From contig CAVRWV010000018.1 of NCBI GenBank assembly GCA_963724985.1, positions 1 through 64,000 on the forward strand: DNA of 64,000 bases, written 5' to 3'. Positions 35,101 through 43,300 of the stretch are shown piece after piece. The translations under genes were made by a program, and so were the position numbers. This DNA comes from JAJPJE01 sp963724985 (GTDB taxonomy: Bacteria; Acidobacteriota; Terriglobia; Terriglobales; Acidobacteriaceae). How positions within the stretch are numbered: the first letter of the stretch is position 1; each line of letters opens with the position of its first letter. A model generated the notes under the pieces. It did no database searches, was not told the origin of the DNA, and saw only the letters and a list, made by a program, of their open reading frames with translations.

Positions 35101-35699
35101 CCGTCTACTGCGATGCGTGCAGTGCGTCCGAAACGTCCGCCGAAGGAGATGGAGGAGTATCCAACTTTCGTCGGATCAAAGTTCGTTCCATCTTGAATCT
35201 GCACGCCGGGTTCGAGTTGGGCAAAATCGAGGAAGTTGCGACCGTTGACGGGTAAGGCTTCCATCTGTGCGCCAGTCAATACCCCTGCAACCTGGGCTTG
35301 CTCAGTGTTCACCTGGACGTCCGAGCCTTGCACTTCCACTACCTCGCTCGTCTGGCCGACCTGCATCTTCAAATTACCGGAGGTGACCACGCCGACTTGG
35401 ACGTTTGCGGTTGTTTCCGCTGAACGAAACCCTTGTGCTTCCACATGGAGTTTGTAATTCCCTGGGGTCAGGGGACCCGAATTGTAAGAGCCACTGGAGT
35501 TTCCGATGACATTGAGGGAGCGTCCCGTGGCTGCGTTGGTGATTGTGATTTTTGCTCCGGGGACAAGTGCGCCCGACGGGTCGGTGATGGTCCCCTGCAG
35601 TGAACCAGTTGACAAAGTTTGCGCGGACAATAGCAAACCGGTTAATACGAATCCGAACAGAACCAACACCTGGAACCGACGACTCAGACGTACGGTCAT
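32175..35699 (-). CDS. TonB-dependent receptor, Oar-like, with carboxypeptidase-regulatory domain
   Basis: 1174 residues. Signal peptide (about 1-26), a CarboxypepD_reg-like domain (about 30-115, GSLQGTITDPSGALVPGAKITITN), a plug domain (about 125-240, with LPVNGRNFLDFAQLEPGV and VDGVDVSDETVG), and an outer-membrane barrel to the last residue, which is Phe (LKLTF) as usual for Bam-inserted proteins. This domain order is the hallmark of the large Acidobacteriota receptor family whose ligands are mostly unknown. AGGAG lies six bases before the ATG. The divergent gene at 36119 is a secreted S9 peptidase, hinting at peptide scavenging, though this rests on proximity only. Confidence 0.9.
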   Translation of the reverse strand: MTVRLSRRFQVLVLFGFVLTGLLLSAQTLSTGSLQGTITDPSGALVPGAKITITNAATGRSLNVIGNSSGSYNSGPLTPGNYKLHVEAQGFRSAETTANVQVGVVTSGNLKMQVGQTSEVVEVQGSDVQVNTEQAQVAGVLTGAQMEALPVNGRNFLDFAQLEPGVQIQDGTNFDPTKVGYSSISFGGRFGRTARIAVDGVDVSDETVGTTTTDIPASAIQEFQLAQSDLDLSNDLTSSGAVNVTTRSGTNQLHGEAFDYFRDSTIAAKLPAPQGLTAPFQRSQFGGRLGGPMIKDKLFWFVDGERTLQNLQAPVSLPDPFASLSGSWNSPYRETNVLAKADYQLTKSAHAFYRFSYFDNSAFATFFGSSFQVYDNKDVTRNHVVGLDFLTGSFTHSIRFSYLKFQNQIADGSAGQPGNTGLTLFVGPLATGPNYLAPQSTPQSDHQIKYDGSKTFGTHILRYGMDYNHLQGGGFASFFKLAPVVTSSVGDYCTTCAGGASNPLNYYVESITMGNGQGFSTSQPAFGFPAGGLGPDNRIGFYVGDVWKVHPNFTVSAGLRYDHDTGRTDSDLPGIPELNNLVSTYPNLGAPVRNPNLNFAPQLGVTWDPWSNGKTVFRAGIGLFYENTIWNNVLFDRPTRVPEGAFLQTGGPCVGPGAAGPPIPIPGGSLPVPDGVCGTGGNPITIGAAAANIIAFQNAYQAASPFTVGPNPGYIPSLLAQGLGVGSNTAPGTFAPNFQTPRSVQMNIGVQREIKPGMVFSADFVRNVTTHTLLGQDLNHVGDTRYFNQTGALQAIQATVGAGCIPSGGLTQGNASQAVQCYMNTTPTASMADFAGNGLTATTDLGVTGCPAAGCAFGGINPAVSNLNFLLPIGRSVYNGLQMKLSNNANFSNKIVKGANYQIAYSLSRFFNPGGANTVSPPSNPTSASDQDFVIGAADNANPLRYMGPSLLDRTHQLSFGGTITVPHGFQLGVISHFYSPLALPLVVPNSGAGLGEIFHTDFTGDGTTQDYLPGTKNGSFMRDIGPGGLNAAISQYNATYANQPTPAGLTLVNNGLFTVAQLQALGAVAPSLSPAPQGQVGLGWVKAFDFSLRWDYKIRERFEIQPGVSIFNLFNFANFSLPPNTLSPYLTNTPGSVNGTTYNDQANVRVGVGTGVYGLGSPRTVEFGLKLTF

Positions 35700-36118
35700 A
35701 GGAGACTCCTGTTCCTTCTATTCATTTTGTTTTGGCTTAGCCCGACTCTAGGTTCGCCGCGGAAGAATGAGAGAAGGCGAACCTTTGTAGCTGCCTTGGC
35801 ACGTAAGCGACCAAATCGAGAAACGTGATTTCGGCGAATCTATGGTGGTTAAATCAAAACGCAGAAAGTGTAGACATAGCCTTTGATTAAAGGCGCTAAC
35901 AATATACTTTTGTATGATTGACATGCCCGCATGCAATGCAAGTGGAATTATTCGGGAGGAACGTCAATGTGAGTTCCTCCTACAAGTATTGGAATTCACA
36001 AATGTAATTCATCCCAGTTTCCATACTGTTCGCGGCATTGAAAACTCATAACGTCCCGTTTTAAGCGTTTTTATAGAAACCTTGTGCCTTGCGCTGGGGT
36101 GTCGTAAGGTTTTCGGCA
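35700..36118. promoter_or_regulatory. Divergent regulatory region with two inverted repeats and a leader mini-frame
   Basis: This 419-base gap separates the divergent TonB receptor and S9 peptidase genes. It holds GCCTTTGATTAAAGGC at 35879-35894 (6-base arms, 4-base centre), an imperfect CAATATAC/GTATGATTG pair near 35900-35920, and a perfect 8-base hairpin GGAGGAAC/GTTCCTCC at 35955-35980. The hairpin includes a strong ribosome-binding sequence followed by a possible 12-codon frame (GTG 35969 to TAA 36007). The AT-rich centre suggests promoters, but I cannot fix -35/-10 boxes with confidence. Confidence 0.5.
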
Positions 36119-38266
36119 ATGCCGATGACACGACGCCGCAATCTCTTCGTCGCTCTTGCCGCCGTCCTCATTTTTCCCAGCTTCGCGCATGCCCGATTCA
36201 CCTTGGAACAAGTTCTGAGCTCCCCGTTTCCCAGCCAGCTACGGTCGGCGGCGAATGCGAACCGGATCGTTTGGGCAGTCAATCAGAAGGGCGTGCGAAA
36301 CATCTGGATTGCCGATGCGCCGGCGTTCGTCCCACGCCAGGTGACCAACTACGGCGCCGACGATGGCCAGGCGATCTCGTCAGTCCGCCTCACGCCGGAC
36401 GGCAAAACTGTGGTCTACGTCCGCGGGACCGAGACGAACAAGGCGGGGGATGTGGCGAATCCCGCCAGCGAGGTGCATCAGCCGCATCAGGAGGTTTGGG
36501 CCGTCGCGGTGGATGGCGGCAGTCCGCGCGATCTGGGATTGGTGGAGTGCTCGGAAGAAGGTTGCGCGGATGTCGAGATATCGCCAGATGGCAAATGGGC
36601 GGTCTGGTCAGCGCGCAAGAATCTGTGGATCGCGCCGGTGTCGGGGGCGGAAAAGGCTCGACAGCTTCTTTACATCCGTGGAGATAATTCCGCTCCACGC
36701 TGGTCGCCAGACTCGAAGCGGATCGCATTCGTCAGCGACCGCGGAGATCACAGCTACATCGCCGTGTACGACTTCGGCAGCGACACCGTCCGCTATCTCG
36801 CGCCAAGTGTCGATCGCGATGGCAGCCCGCGCTGGTCACCGGATGGCAAACTCGTAGCTTTCGTCCGGCGCCCGGGTATTCAAAGAGATGAGCCGCTGAT
36901 TCCGCTTTTAGCGCTGCACTGGTCGATCATGGTGGCCGATCCCGCCACAGGGGATGCGCATGTGGCGTGGAGTAGCGGAAAAGAGTTGAACGACAGCTAT
37001 CCGGAACTGACAGAGGATGATTCGCTTAACTTCGCTGCCGGTAATCGCATTGTTTTTGCATCGGAGCACGATGGATATAACCATCTTTACTCCGTGCCTG
37101 CCGATGGCGGCGCAGCGACGCTGCTCACTCCTGGGAAATTCGAGGTGGAAGACGTTCAACTGACACCCGACCGAAAGATGGTGGTGTACTCCTCGAATCA
37201 GGATGATATCGATCGCAGGCACATCTGGCGCGTGCCGGTCTCTGGTGGCACTCCGCAGGCGCTGAGTCGTGGCGAGACTATTGAGTGGTCGCCAGTTGAA
37301 CTGGCCGATGGACAGACGGTAGTGTGTCTGGGTTCGAGCGCAACCACACCGGCCATGCCTTATCGCTTGACGGCGACCGGCAGGGAGATGATCGCGGCTT
37401 CCACGTTGCCGGCGGATTTCCCATCCGCGCAGTTAGTCACGCCGAAGCAGGTGATTTTCAAGTCGGAAGACGGCTGGCAGATTCACGGACAACTATTCAT
37501 GCCGGCCGGCCTCAAAGCCAAAGCGCCGGCGCTGATCTTCATTCATGGTGGCTCGATGCGGCAGATGGTCCTGGGCTTCCATTACATGAACTACTACCAC
37601 AACGCCTATGCGGAGAATCAATACCTGGCGAGCCTGGGTTACGTGGTGCTCTCGGTGAACTATCGCACGGGCGTCATGTATGGGCGAGCGTTCCGCGAGG
37701 TGAAAGATGGCGGTTGGCGCGGCGCCGCGGAGTACAAGGACATCGTCGCCGCTGCAAAATACTTGCGGTCGTTACCGGTTGTCGATGCGCACAAGATCGG
37801 ACTTTGGGGTGGATCCTATGGCGGATATCTGACGGCGATGGGATTGGCGCGAAACTCCGACCTGTTTGCGGCTGGAGTCGATTTTCACGGAGTGCACGAT
37901 TGGTCGGTATTCCTAGACGACTACGCCGGGCCGAATTCAGGGACGCCTCCAGACATGCAAGCGGCGAAGAAGTTGGCGTTCGAATCGTCGCCAAACTCTT
38001 CGATCGTTACGTGGCGTTCGCCGGTGCTGCTGATTCAAGGCGATGACGATCGCGACGTACCGTTCTCGCAGACAGTCGACCTGGTACAGCGGCTGAGAGC
38101 GCAGGGCGCGCCATTCGAGCAGATCGTATTGCCCGACGAGATTCACGGATTCCTGCTATATCGAAGCTGGTTGCGAACTTATGGAGCGACGGCGGATTTC
38201 TTCGATCGAATGCTGAAGCAAGAGCAGAAGCCGGTTCCAGAGAGTGGCCCCGCTGCCAGTAAATAA
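36119..38266 (+). CDS. Secreted S9 family peptidase (prolyl-oligopeptidase-type)
   Basis: 715 residues, intact. A signal peptide (about 3-23, RRRNLFVALAAVLIFPSFAHA) precedes PD40 propeller repeats (RWSPDSKRIAFVSDRG, RWSPDGKLVAFVRR) and the C-terminal alpha/beta hydrolase: nucleophile Ser near 566 in GGSYGGYL, Asp in QGDDDRDVPF, His in DEIHGFLLYRSW. I chose ATG 36119 over 36089 because AAGG lies upstream and the basic signal start follows. It is a second S9 enzyme in this window, clearly different in sequence from the frameshifted one at 6.4-8.4 kb. Divergent from the TonB receptor. Confidence 0.88.
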   Translation: MPMTRRRNLFVALAAVLIFPSFAHARFTLEQVLSSPFPSQLRSAANANRIVWAVNQKGVRNIWIADAPAFVPRQVTNYGADDGQAISSVRLTPDGKTVVYVRGTETNKAGDVANPASEVHQPHQEVWAVAVDGGSPRDLGLVECSEEGCADVEISPDGKWAVWSARKNLWIAPVSGAEKARQLLYIRGDNSAPRWSPDSKRIAFVSDRGDHSYIAVYDFGSDTVRYLAPSVDRDGSPRWSPDGKLVAFVRRPGIQRDEPLIPLLALHWSIMVADPATGDAHVAWSSGKELNDSYPELTEDDSLNFAAGNRIVFASEHDGYNHLYSVPADGGAATLLTPGKFEVEDVQLTPDRKMVVYSSNQDDIDRRHIWRVPVSGGTPQALSRGETIEWSPVELADGQTVVCLGSSATTPAMPYRLTATGREMIAASTLPADFPSAQLVTPKQVIFKSEDGWQIHGQLFMPAGLKAKAPALIFIHGGSMRQMVLGFHYMNYYHNAYAENQYLASLGYVVLSVNYRTGVMYGRAFREVKDGGWRGAAEYKDIVAAAKYLRSLPVVDAHKIGLWGGSYGGYLTAMGLARNSDLFAAGVDFHGVHDWSVFLDDYAGPNSGTPPDMQAAKKLAFESSPNSSIVTWRSPVLLIQGDDDRDVPFSQTVDLVQRLRAQGAPFEQIVLPDEIHGFLLYRSWLRTYGATADFFDRMLKQEQKPVPESGPAASK

Positions 38267-38294
38267 AAAAAGGACAGGCACGAATTGCCTGTCC
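38267..38294 (-). terminator. Minus-strand terminator after the MerR gene
   Basis: A perfect nine-base stem (GGACAGGCA / TGCCTGTCC, 38272-38294, loop of five) is flanked on the left by A residues, giving a T-run when read on the minus strand. It directly abuts the S9 peptidase stop codon. Confidence 0.8.
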
Positions 38295-38328
38295 CACGCG
38301 GAGACGCGGAATAGCTGGTCGCCGTCAC

Positions 38329-39102
38329 TCAGTTCTTGCGGGCCTGCATGGCTTTCATGATGAAGGTGTGCACCTCTGACGAGCTGGGAGCTTTCCAGTC
38401 ACTCGGCCAGTTGCCACGATCCGAATAGAGGGCGTTCAGTCCTTGTTGGATCTCGGGATCGCCCCCAGTGAATTCGTTGACGAGTCCTTGCCACCGGCTT
38501 GCCAGCGACTGTGCCTTCTCGCTTGCCGGATCCTCATGGAGCGATGCTTCCACGTCAGCGAAGAGCTGCTTCCATTTCTTGTCTGTTTGCTCCTGCAGTT
38601 CCGGCGTCCACAGAGATTTGCGTTCCTCGATTTTCGCTCTAGCCGTTTCGCTGAAGTACTGACCCATCCAGCCTTTGTCTCTTTGCATGCTGATCTCCTT
38701 GGTGATGTTTGCGAGAAGGCGCCAATCGGATTCATCACCCTGACCAATGCATTCGCTGGCCTTGGCGATCACGGTAATTGCTTTATCTAACTGTCGGCGC
38801 TTCTCGGTGAGTACTTGTTGCTGGCGACGGAGCGTTTGCGGCAACGCTGCCGTTTCCTGCCGAAGTACTTCACCGATTTCCCGCAAAGACAGTCCAAGGA
38901 ACTTGAGCACCACGATCTGTTCGAGCCGCGCCAGATCCTTGCGACTGTAGAGCCGGTATCCCGCTTCGCTGCGATGAGCAGGCTTGAGCAGTCCGAGGCG
39001 ATCGTAATGATGAAGCGCGCGGACGGTCACTCCAGCCAACTCGGCGAATTCGTGGGCTTGGTAGAACGCGGCGTGGGACTCAGGCGTAGTGCTCGTTTTC
39101 AT
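38329..39102 (-). CDS. MerR-family regulator with TipAS-like C-terminal domain
   Basis: 257 residues. The N-terminal MerR winged helix (about 15-85) has FAELAGVTVRALHHYDRLGLLKPAHRSEAGYRLYSRKDL, followed by a dimerisation helix and a C-terminal TipAS-type domain (about 135-250, QRDKGWMGQYFSETARAKIEER), which in TipA binds thiopeptide or other multidrug ligands. Start ATG 39102 has GAGG six bases upstream; the 39150 start is less likely. No efflux or resistance gene is next to it; htpX, upstream on the same strand, is separated by its own terminator. Target genes are unknown. Confidence 0.87.
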   Translation of the reverse strand: MKTSTTPESHAAFYQAHEFAELAGVTVRALHHYDRLGLLKPAHRSEAGYRLYSRKDLARLEQIVVLKFLGLSLREIGEVLRQETAALPQTLRRQQQVLTEKRRQLDKAITVIAKASECIGQGDESDWRLLANITKEISMQRDKGWMGQYFSETARAKIEERKSLWTPELQEQTDKKWKQLFADVEASLHEDPASEKAQSLASRWQGLVNEFTGGDPEIQQGLNALYSDRGNWPSDWKAPSSSEVHTFIMKAMQARKN

Positions 39103-39161
39103 GAACTGCCTCGTGGAGGATTCTGAGGTCTGACGCTGCGGAAGGGTCAAGGTATTATTGC

Positions 39162-39190
39162 AAAAAAGCTCCCGCTCGAGGGCGAGCGGG
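39162..39190 (-). terminator. Minus-strand terminator after htpX
   Basis: On the minus strand CCCGCTCG and CGAGCGGG form an eight-base stem with a CCCT loop, followed by AGC and six T. It ends the htpX transcript about 20 bases after its stop codon at 39210. Confidence 0.8.
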
Positions 39191-39209
39191 CTCCACTTAT
39201 CCGACGGTC

Positions 39210-40067
39210 TTACTGCGTAAACTCAGCCGGACGTCCGGTGAGGCGCTCGATACGCTTGGCGGTCGGCGGGTGTGTCGAGAACAGGCCCGCGAGATTCATT
39301 CCCAGCAACGGCTGAATGATGAACAGATGCGCCGTCGAAGGCGTGGCCTGCATAGGAACGCGGCGCGAGTACGCGTCGAGTTTCTGTAACGCACTGGCCA
39401 GCGCATATGGATTGCCGGTAATGTGCGCTCCCGTTGCGTCTGCCTGATACTCCCGCGAGCGTGACACCGCCAACTGGATCAACATGGCGGCGATCGGCGC
39501 CAGGATCAGCATCAGCAGCGCGCCTAGTCCACCACCACGATCGCGGTCATCTCGTCCGCCATAGCCTCCGAACATTGCCCCCCAGGCGCCCATGCGCGCG
39601 AGAAACGTAATGGCTCCGGCGATGGTGGCAGCCACCGAGCTGATCAGGATGTCCCGGTTACGCACGTGGCCCAGTTCGTGGGCAAGAACGCCTTCCATTT
39701 CGTCATCATTCAGCAATCCCAGAATGCCTTGGGTCACTGCAACCGAGGCGTGATTAGGGTTGCGGCCAGTTGCAAAGGCGTTCGGTGAATCTGTTGGAAT
39801 CACGAAGATCTTAGGCATCGGGAGACCGGCCTTGCCGGTAAGGCGCTCCACGATCTGATAAATCCGAGGCGCCTGTTCACGGGTTACCGGTTGAGCCCGG
39901 TACATGGCGAGCGCAATCTTGTCGGAGAAGAAGTAGGAGACAAAGTTCATCACACCCGCGAAGAGAAACGCCAGGATCAGACCGTTCTGACCTCCGAAGT
40001 ATTCCCCTATAAAGAGGAGGAGGAGGGTCAGCGAGGTAAGAAGGAGCGCTGTCTTGAGTGTGTTCAT
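39210..40067 (-). CDS. htpX: Membrane zinc metalloprotease HtpX
   Basis: 285 residues, M48 family. Two N-terminal membrane helices (about 5-20 and 28-46), zinc motif HELGH at 130-134, third ligand Glu207 in SREYQADATGA, two more helices (about 142-160 and 182-203), and the conserved end THPPTAKRIERL. A Gly/Asp/Arg-rich loop (GGYGGRDDRDRGGG, 168-181) separates the last helices. HtpX degrades misfolded inner-membrane proteins with FtsH. Monocistronic: a terminator follows, and the divergent gene is the large beta-helix protein. Confidence 0.95.
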   Translation of the reverse strand: MNTLKTALLLTSLTLLLLFIGEYFGGQNGLILAFLFAGVMNFVSYFFSDKIALAMYRAQPVTREQAPRIYQIVERLTGKAGLPMPKIFVIPTDSPNAFATGRNPNHASVAVTQGILGLLNDDEMEGVLAHELGHVRNRDILISSVAATIAGAITFLARMGAWGAMFGGYGGRDDRDRGGGLGALLMLILAPIAAMLIQLAVSRSREYQADATGAHITGNPYALASALQKLDAYSRRVPMQATPSTAHLFIIQPLLGMNLAGLFSTHPPTAKRIERLTGRPAEFTQ

Positions 40068-40302
40068 ATCAAATTCTTCCTAACTATCTGATGTTAATGG
40101 CTGCTTGGCGATTCAAGAAGCAGGGCAGAGCGCCAGCCGGGTCGGCCGTTCTCGAAACGGGAAATTCTTGTCAAGCCCCCGAATCGTCCAAAATCACTGT
40201 AACCGGATGAAAAATAAGGAAAAATAGTTTTCGGGTTTGTGTCTAGTAGGTACCCGGTGAATTGGTACTCTGGAATTAGCGATCCTGATTCGAGAGCAGA
40301 CG

Positions 40303-43300
40303 ATGACTATCTCATGGCTTTATGGCCGCCAATGCTGGCGGCTTTTCTATTTTCTGGTATCAATTTGCCTCGTACTGTTGAGCGTTTCCTATACGCAGGC
40401 ACAGACGCCGGCGACCACGCTCGTCCACGATATCGTTTACCGGGCCGACGGAACTCCCTCAGGCGGCACGCTTCTGATTTCATGGCCCGCCTTTACCAGC
40501 GCCGACCAGAAACCAGTGGCCGCGGGCACCATGAGTGTGACCATCGCCAATGGCGGATGGGTCAACCTGAACCTGGTGCCGAACCAGGGAGCCACTCCCA
40601 GTGGGACTTACTACAAAGTTGTGTTGAAGTTGGACGACGGTACTACCACCACGGAGTACTGGAACGTGCCTTCATCCTCGCCGACGACCATCGCGGCCAT
40701 TCGTTCGAGCATCGTGCCCGCATCGGTTGCGGCGCAGATGGTGTCGCGACAATACCTTGATTCCAGTCTTACGACGAAGGCAAACGACGCCGTGGTGATT
40801 CATAACTCGGGGGATGAGTCCGTTACCGGCGTGAAGACGTTCGCGGCCTCTCCCCTCGTTCCGACTCCGACGATCAGTGCAGCCGCGGTAAATAAGGCGT
40901 ATGTCGATACCGCCGTCTCCAGCGTTTCCACCAGCAGCTTCGTCAACAAGAACGGTGACAGCATGACCGGGCCGTTGACGCTTGCAGGTGATCCGACAAC
41001 CTCTGGCCAGGCCGCGACTCGTCATTATGTGGATTCGCAAACCGCGAACGTGAATATGGGTCTCGCGCAGAAAATCGGAAGGCAAGGCGATACACCAATC
41101 ACCATGGCAGGCGTACGTTACGCGTCGCAGTTTTCGTCAATACAAGCAGCGATCACGGACGCGGGAAGCACTGGCGCAGTGGTGATTTCCAGCGACTATG
41201 CGGGGATCGATGGATTTAACAATCCGCAAAATATACCGATTATTGATTTGCGAGGCGGCGCTTCCGGTACGCGTGGCCTCTTCAACGTCAAAGATTTTGG
41301 AGCGCGCGGCGATGGCACGACCGATGATTGGGCAGCGATTCAGGCTGCGATCAATGCTGCTAGTACGGACGTGTCGCTGGGCGGGTCAGTGTATGTGCCC
41401 AAGGGAATCTATCGTGTCCTGAAGCCATTGCACATCAGCCGCGGAATTAAGTTCTACGGCGCGGGTGAAAACGGGACCACCATCACGGCGGGAACCAGCG
41501 ATCAGGGGCCGGTGTTTGTAATCTCTCCGTCAATCTCGCTGGGATATGCAGGCGTTCCAACTGGGCCGGCCTTGGCGACTGGCGCCGGAAACTCGATGTA
41601 TCTCGATGGCAGCATGGGTTATCTGCTGAATCTACGAGACACCAGCACAGCGGAGTTGAATGGCCGATCCAACCTTACGATAGAGCTCTTCTATAAGCCG
41701 AATGCCACTTACGGGCCGACCGACACGAGTTACAACATCTTGTCCAGCTCAGGATCGGCAACGCCGGTGGACGCGAACACTTCGTTATCGATCCAGCATA
41801 TTTCGAGCGATCGCATTGCAGCGACACTCAATGTTGGCGGCACGCTGAACACGATCACTACGCCAAACAATGCGGTTCAGAAAGGCAGTACGTATCACAT
41901 CGCGCTGACGTATGACGGGAGCAAGATTCGCCTCTTCATCAACGGAACGTTGCAGGCGAGTGCCTCTGCGAGCGGAGCCATCAAGCAGCTCGCGTGCGAA
42001 GACTTTCTGATCGGTCCCCTGGCCAATGGGTGGATGGAAGCGACGTTCAACAATGCAATGACGAATGGATGGATCGATTCGATCCGAATTTCGTCGACAG
42101 CGCGCTACACCACTAATTTCACAGCACCCACGATAAAAGCTGCTTTCGATAGCAACACGATGTTGCTGCTGAACTTCGATAACAACTTCGATCAGTTCAC
42201 CACCGCAACCACTTCGGATGGTCCTGCATATTTGTTCCTGCGGCGAATCGGCGGCGGCTATGGTCAGGTTGCGGATCTTCAGTTGCGCGATCTGAGCCTG
42301 ATTGGAACTGGGCCGTACGCCATCTACATGGTCAACAGCCATTTCGAGAATCTGACCAGCACAACTTACTGGCGCGGCATACAGCTGCTCAATAACGATT
42401 ATCTGAATCGCCTGACGAGCGTGAAGGTGCTCGGCGCAAGCAGCACGCTATTTGATCTGGGAATCGGACCCGCCGGCGGTGTGCTGACGATGAACGACAT
42501 TTCTCTATCGGCCGGTCATTATCCATTCTTCCAGGACACGGGCAGCGCGGTGATCAACGGCATGTGGGTAGAACAAAGCACCGGTACGGAAATCGGCGCT
42601 GTGTTCAAAGGTCAGGTAAATTCTTCGCTCGTACTCAATCATCCGGTTTTCAGTGCGGAAACTAATCCAGCGACGAACCGCCATGCCCTTGCATTCGTGA
42701 ACATGGGCAATGTGGTGGTGAACGGTGGCGTGATTGAGACTTCGAACGGAGCCCCACACGTCGCGGTGCATGGCGGGACAAGCATCGTTTACACGGCAGG
42801 GAATTATTCCTTGATGGGCGCCGCACCCGCCAGCGTGTTTCGCGTGTACACGCCGACGACGAACAAGGTGCAACTGATTGCGCCAATGCAACAGTCGATG
42901 AATATTCCCTGGGCGGACAACACGGCCGCCGTCGCAGTGTTGATGGGCAACGATCCGGCGGCGAGCAAGGGTGTGGCGAATGGGTACGCTTCGTTGGACA
43001 GCAACGGACTGGTGCCGCAAACACAGATCAACTGGAGCGCACCCGGCAACATTGGGAGCACAACTCCGGGAGCGGGAACGTTTACCGCGCTGAAGTGCCA
43101 AAGCTTTGCGGGCACACGCTGCGCGGATACATATCCCGGAGCTGATTGGGGAGCGAAGGTTGCCGCAGCGATGGCCGATCTGCCTGCGGGCGGTGGAATC
43201 GTCGATGCTCGCGCGCTTACTGGTTCTCAGAGCTTGAGCTCAGACCTGGTGATTTCCAATAAATCGATCACGGTTCTGGTGGGGCAAACGACGCTGGCGA

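Noticed and set aside
35748..35936. 62-codon minus-strand open frame in the TonB receptor promoter region
   Set aside because: No ribosome-binding site, odd composition, and it covers inverted repeats that look regulatory.
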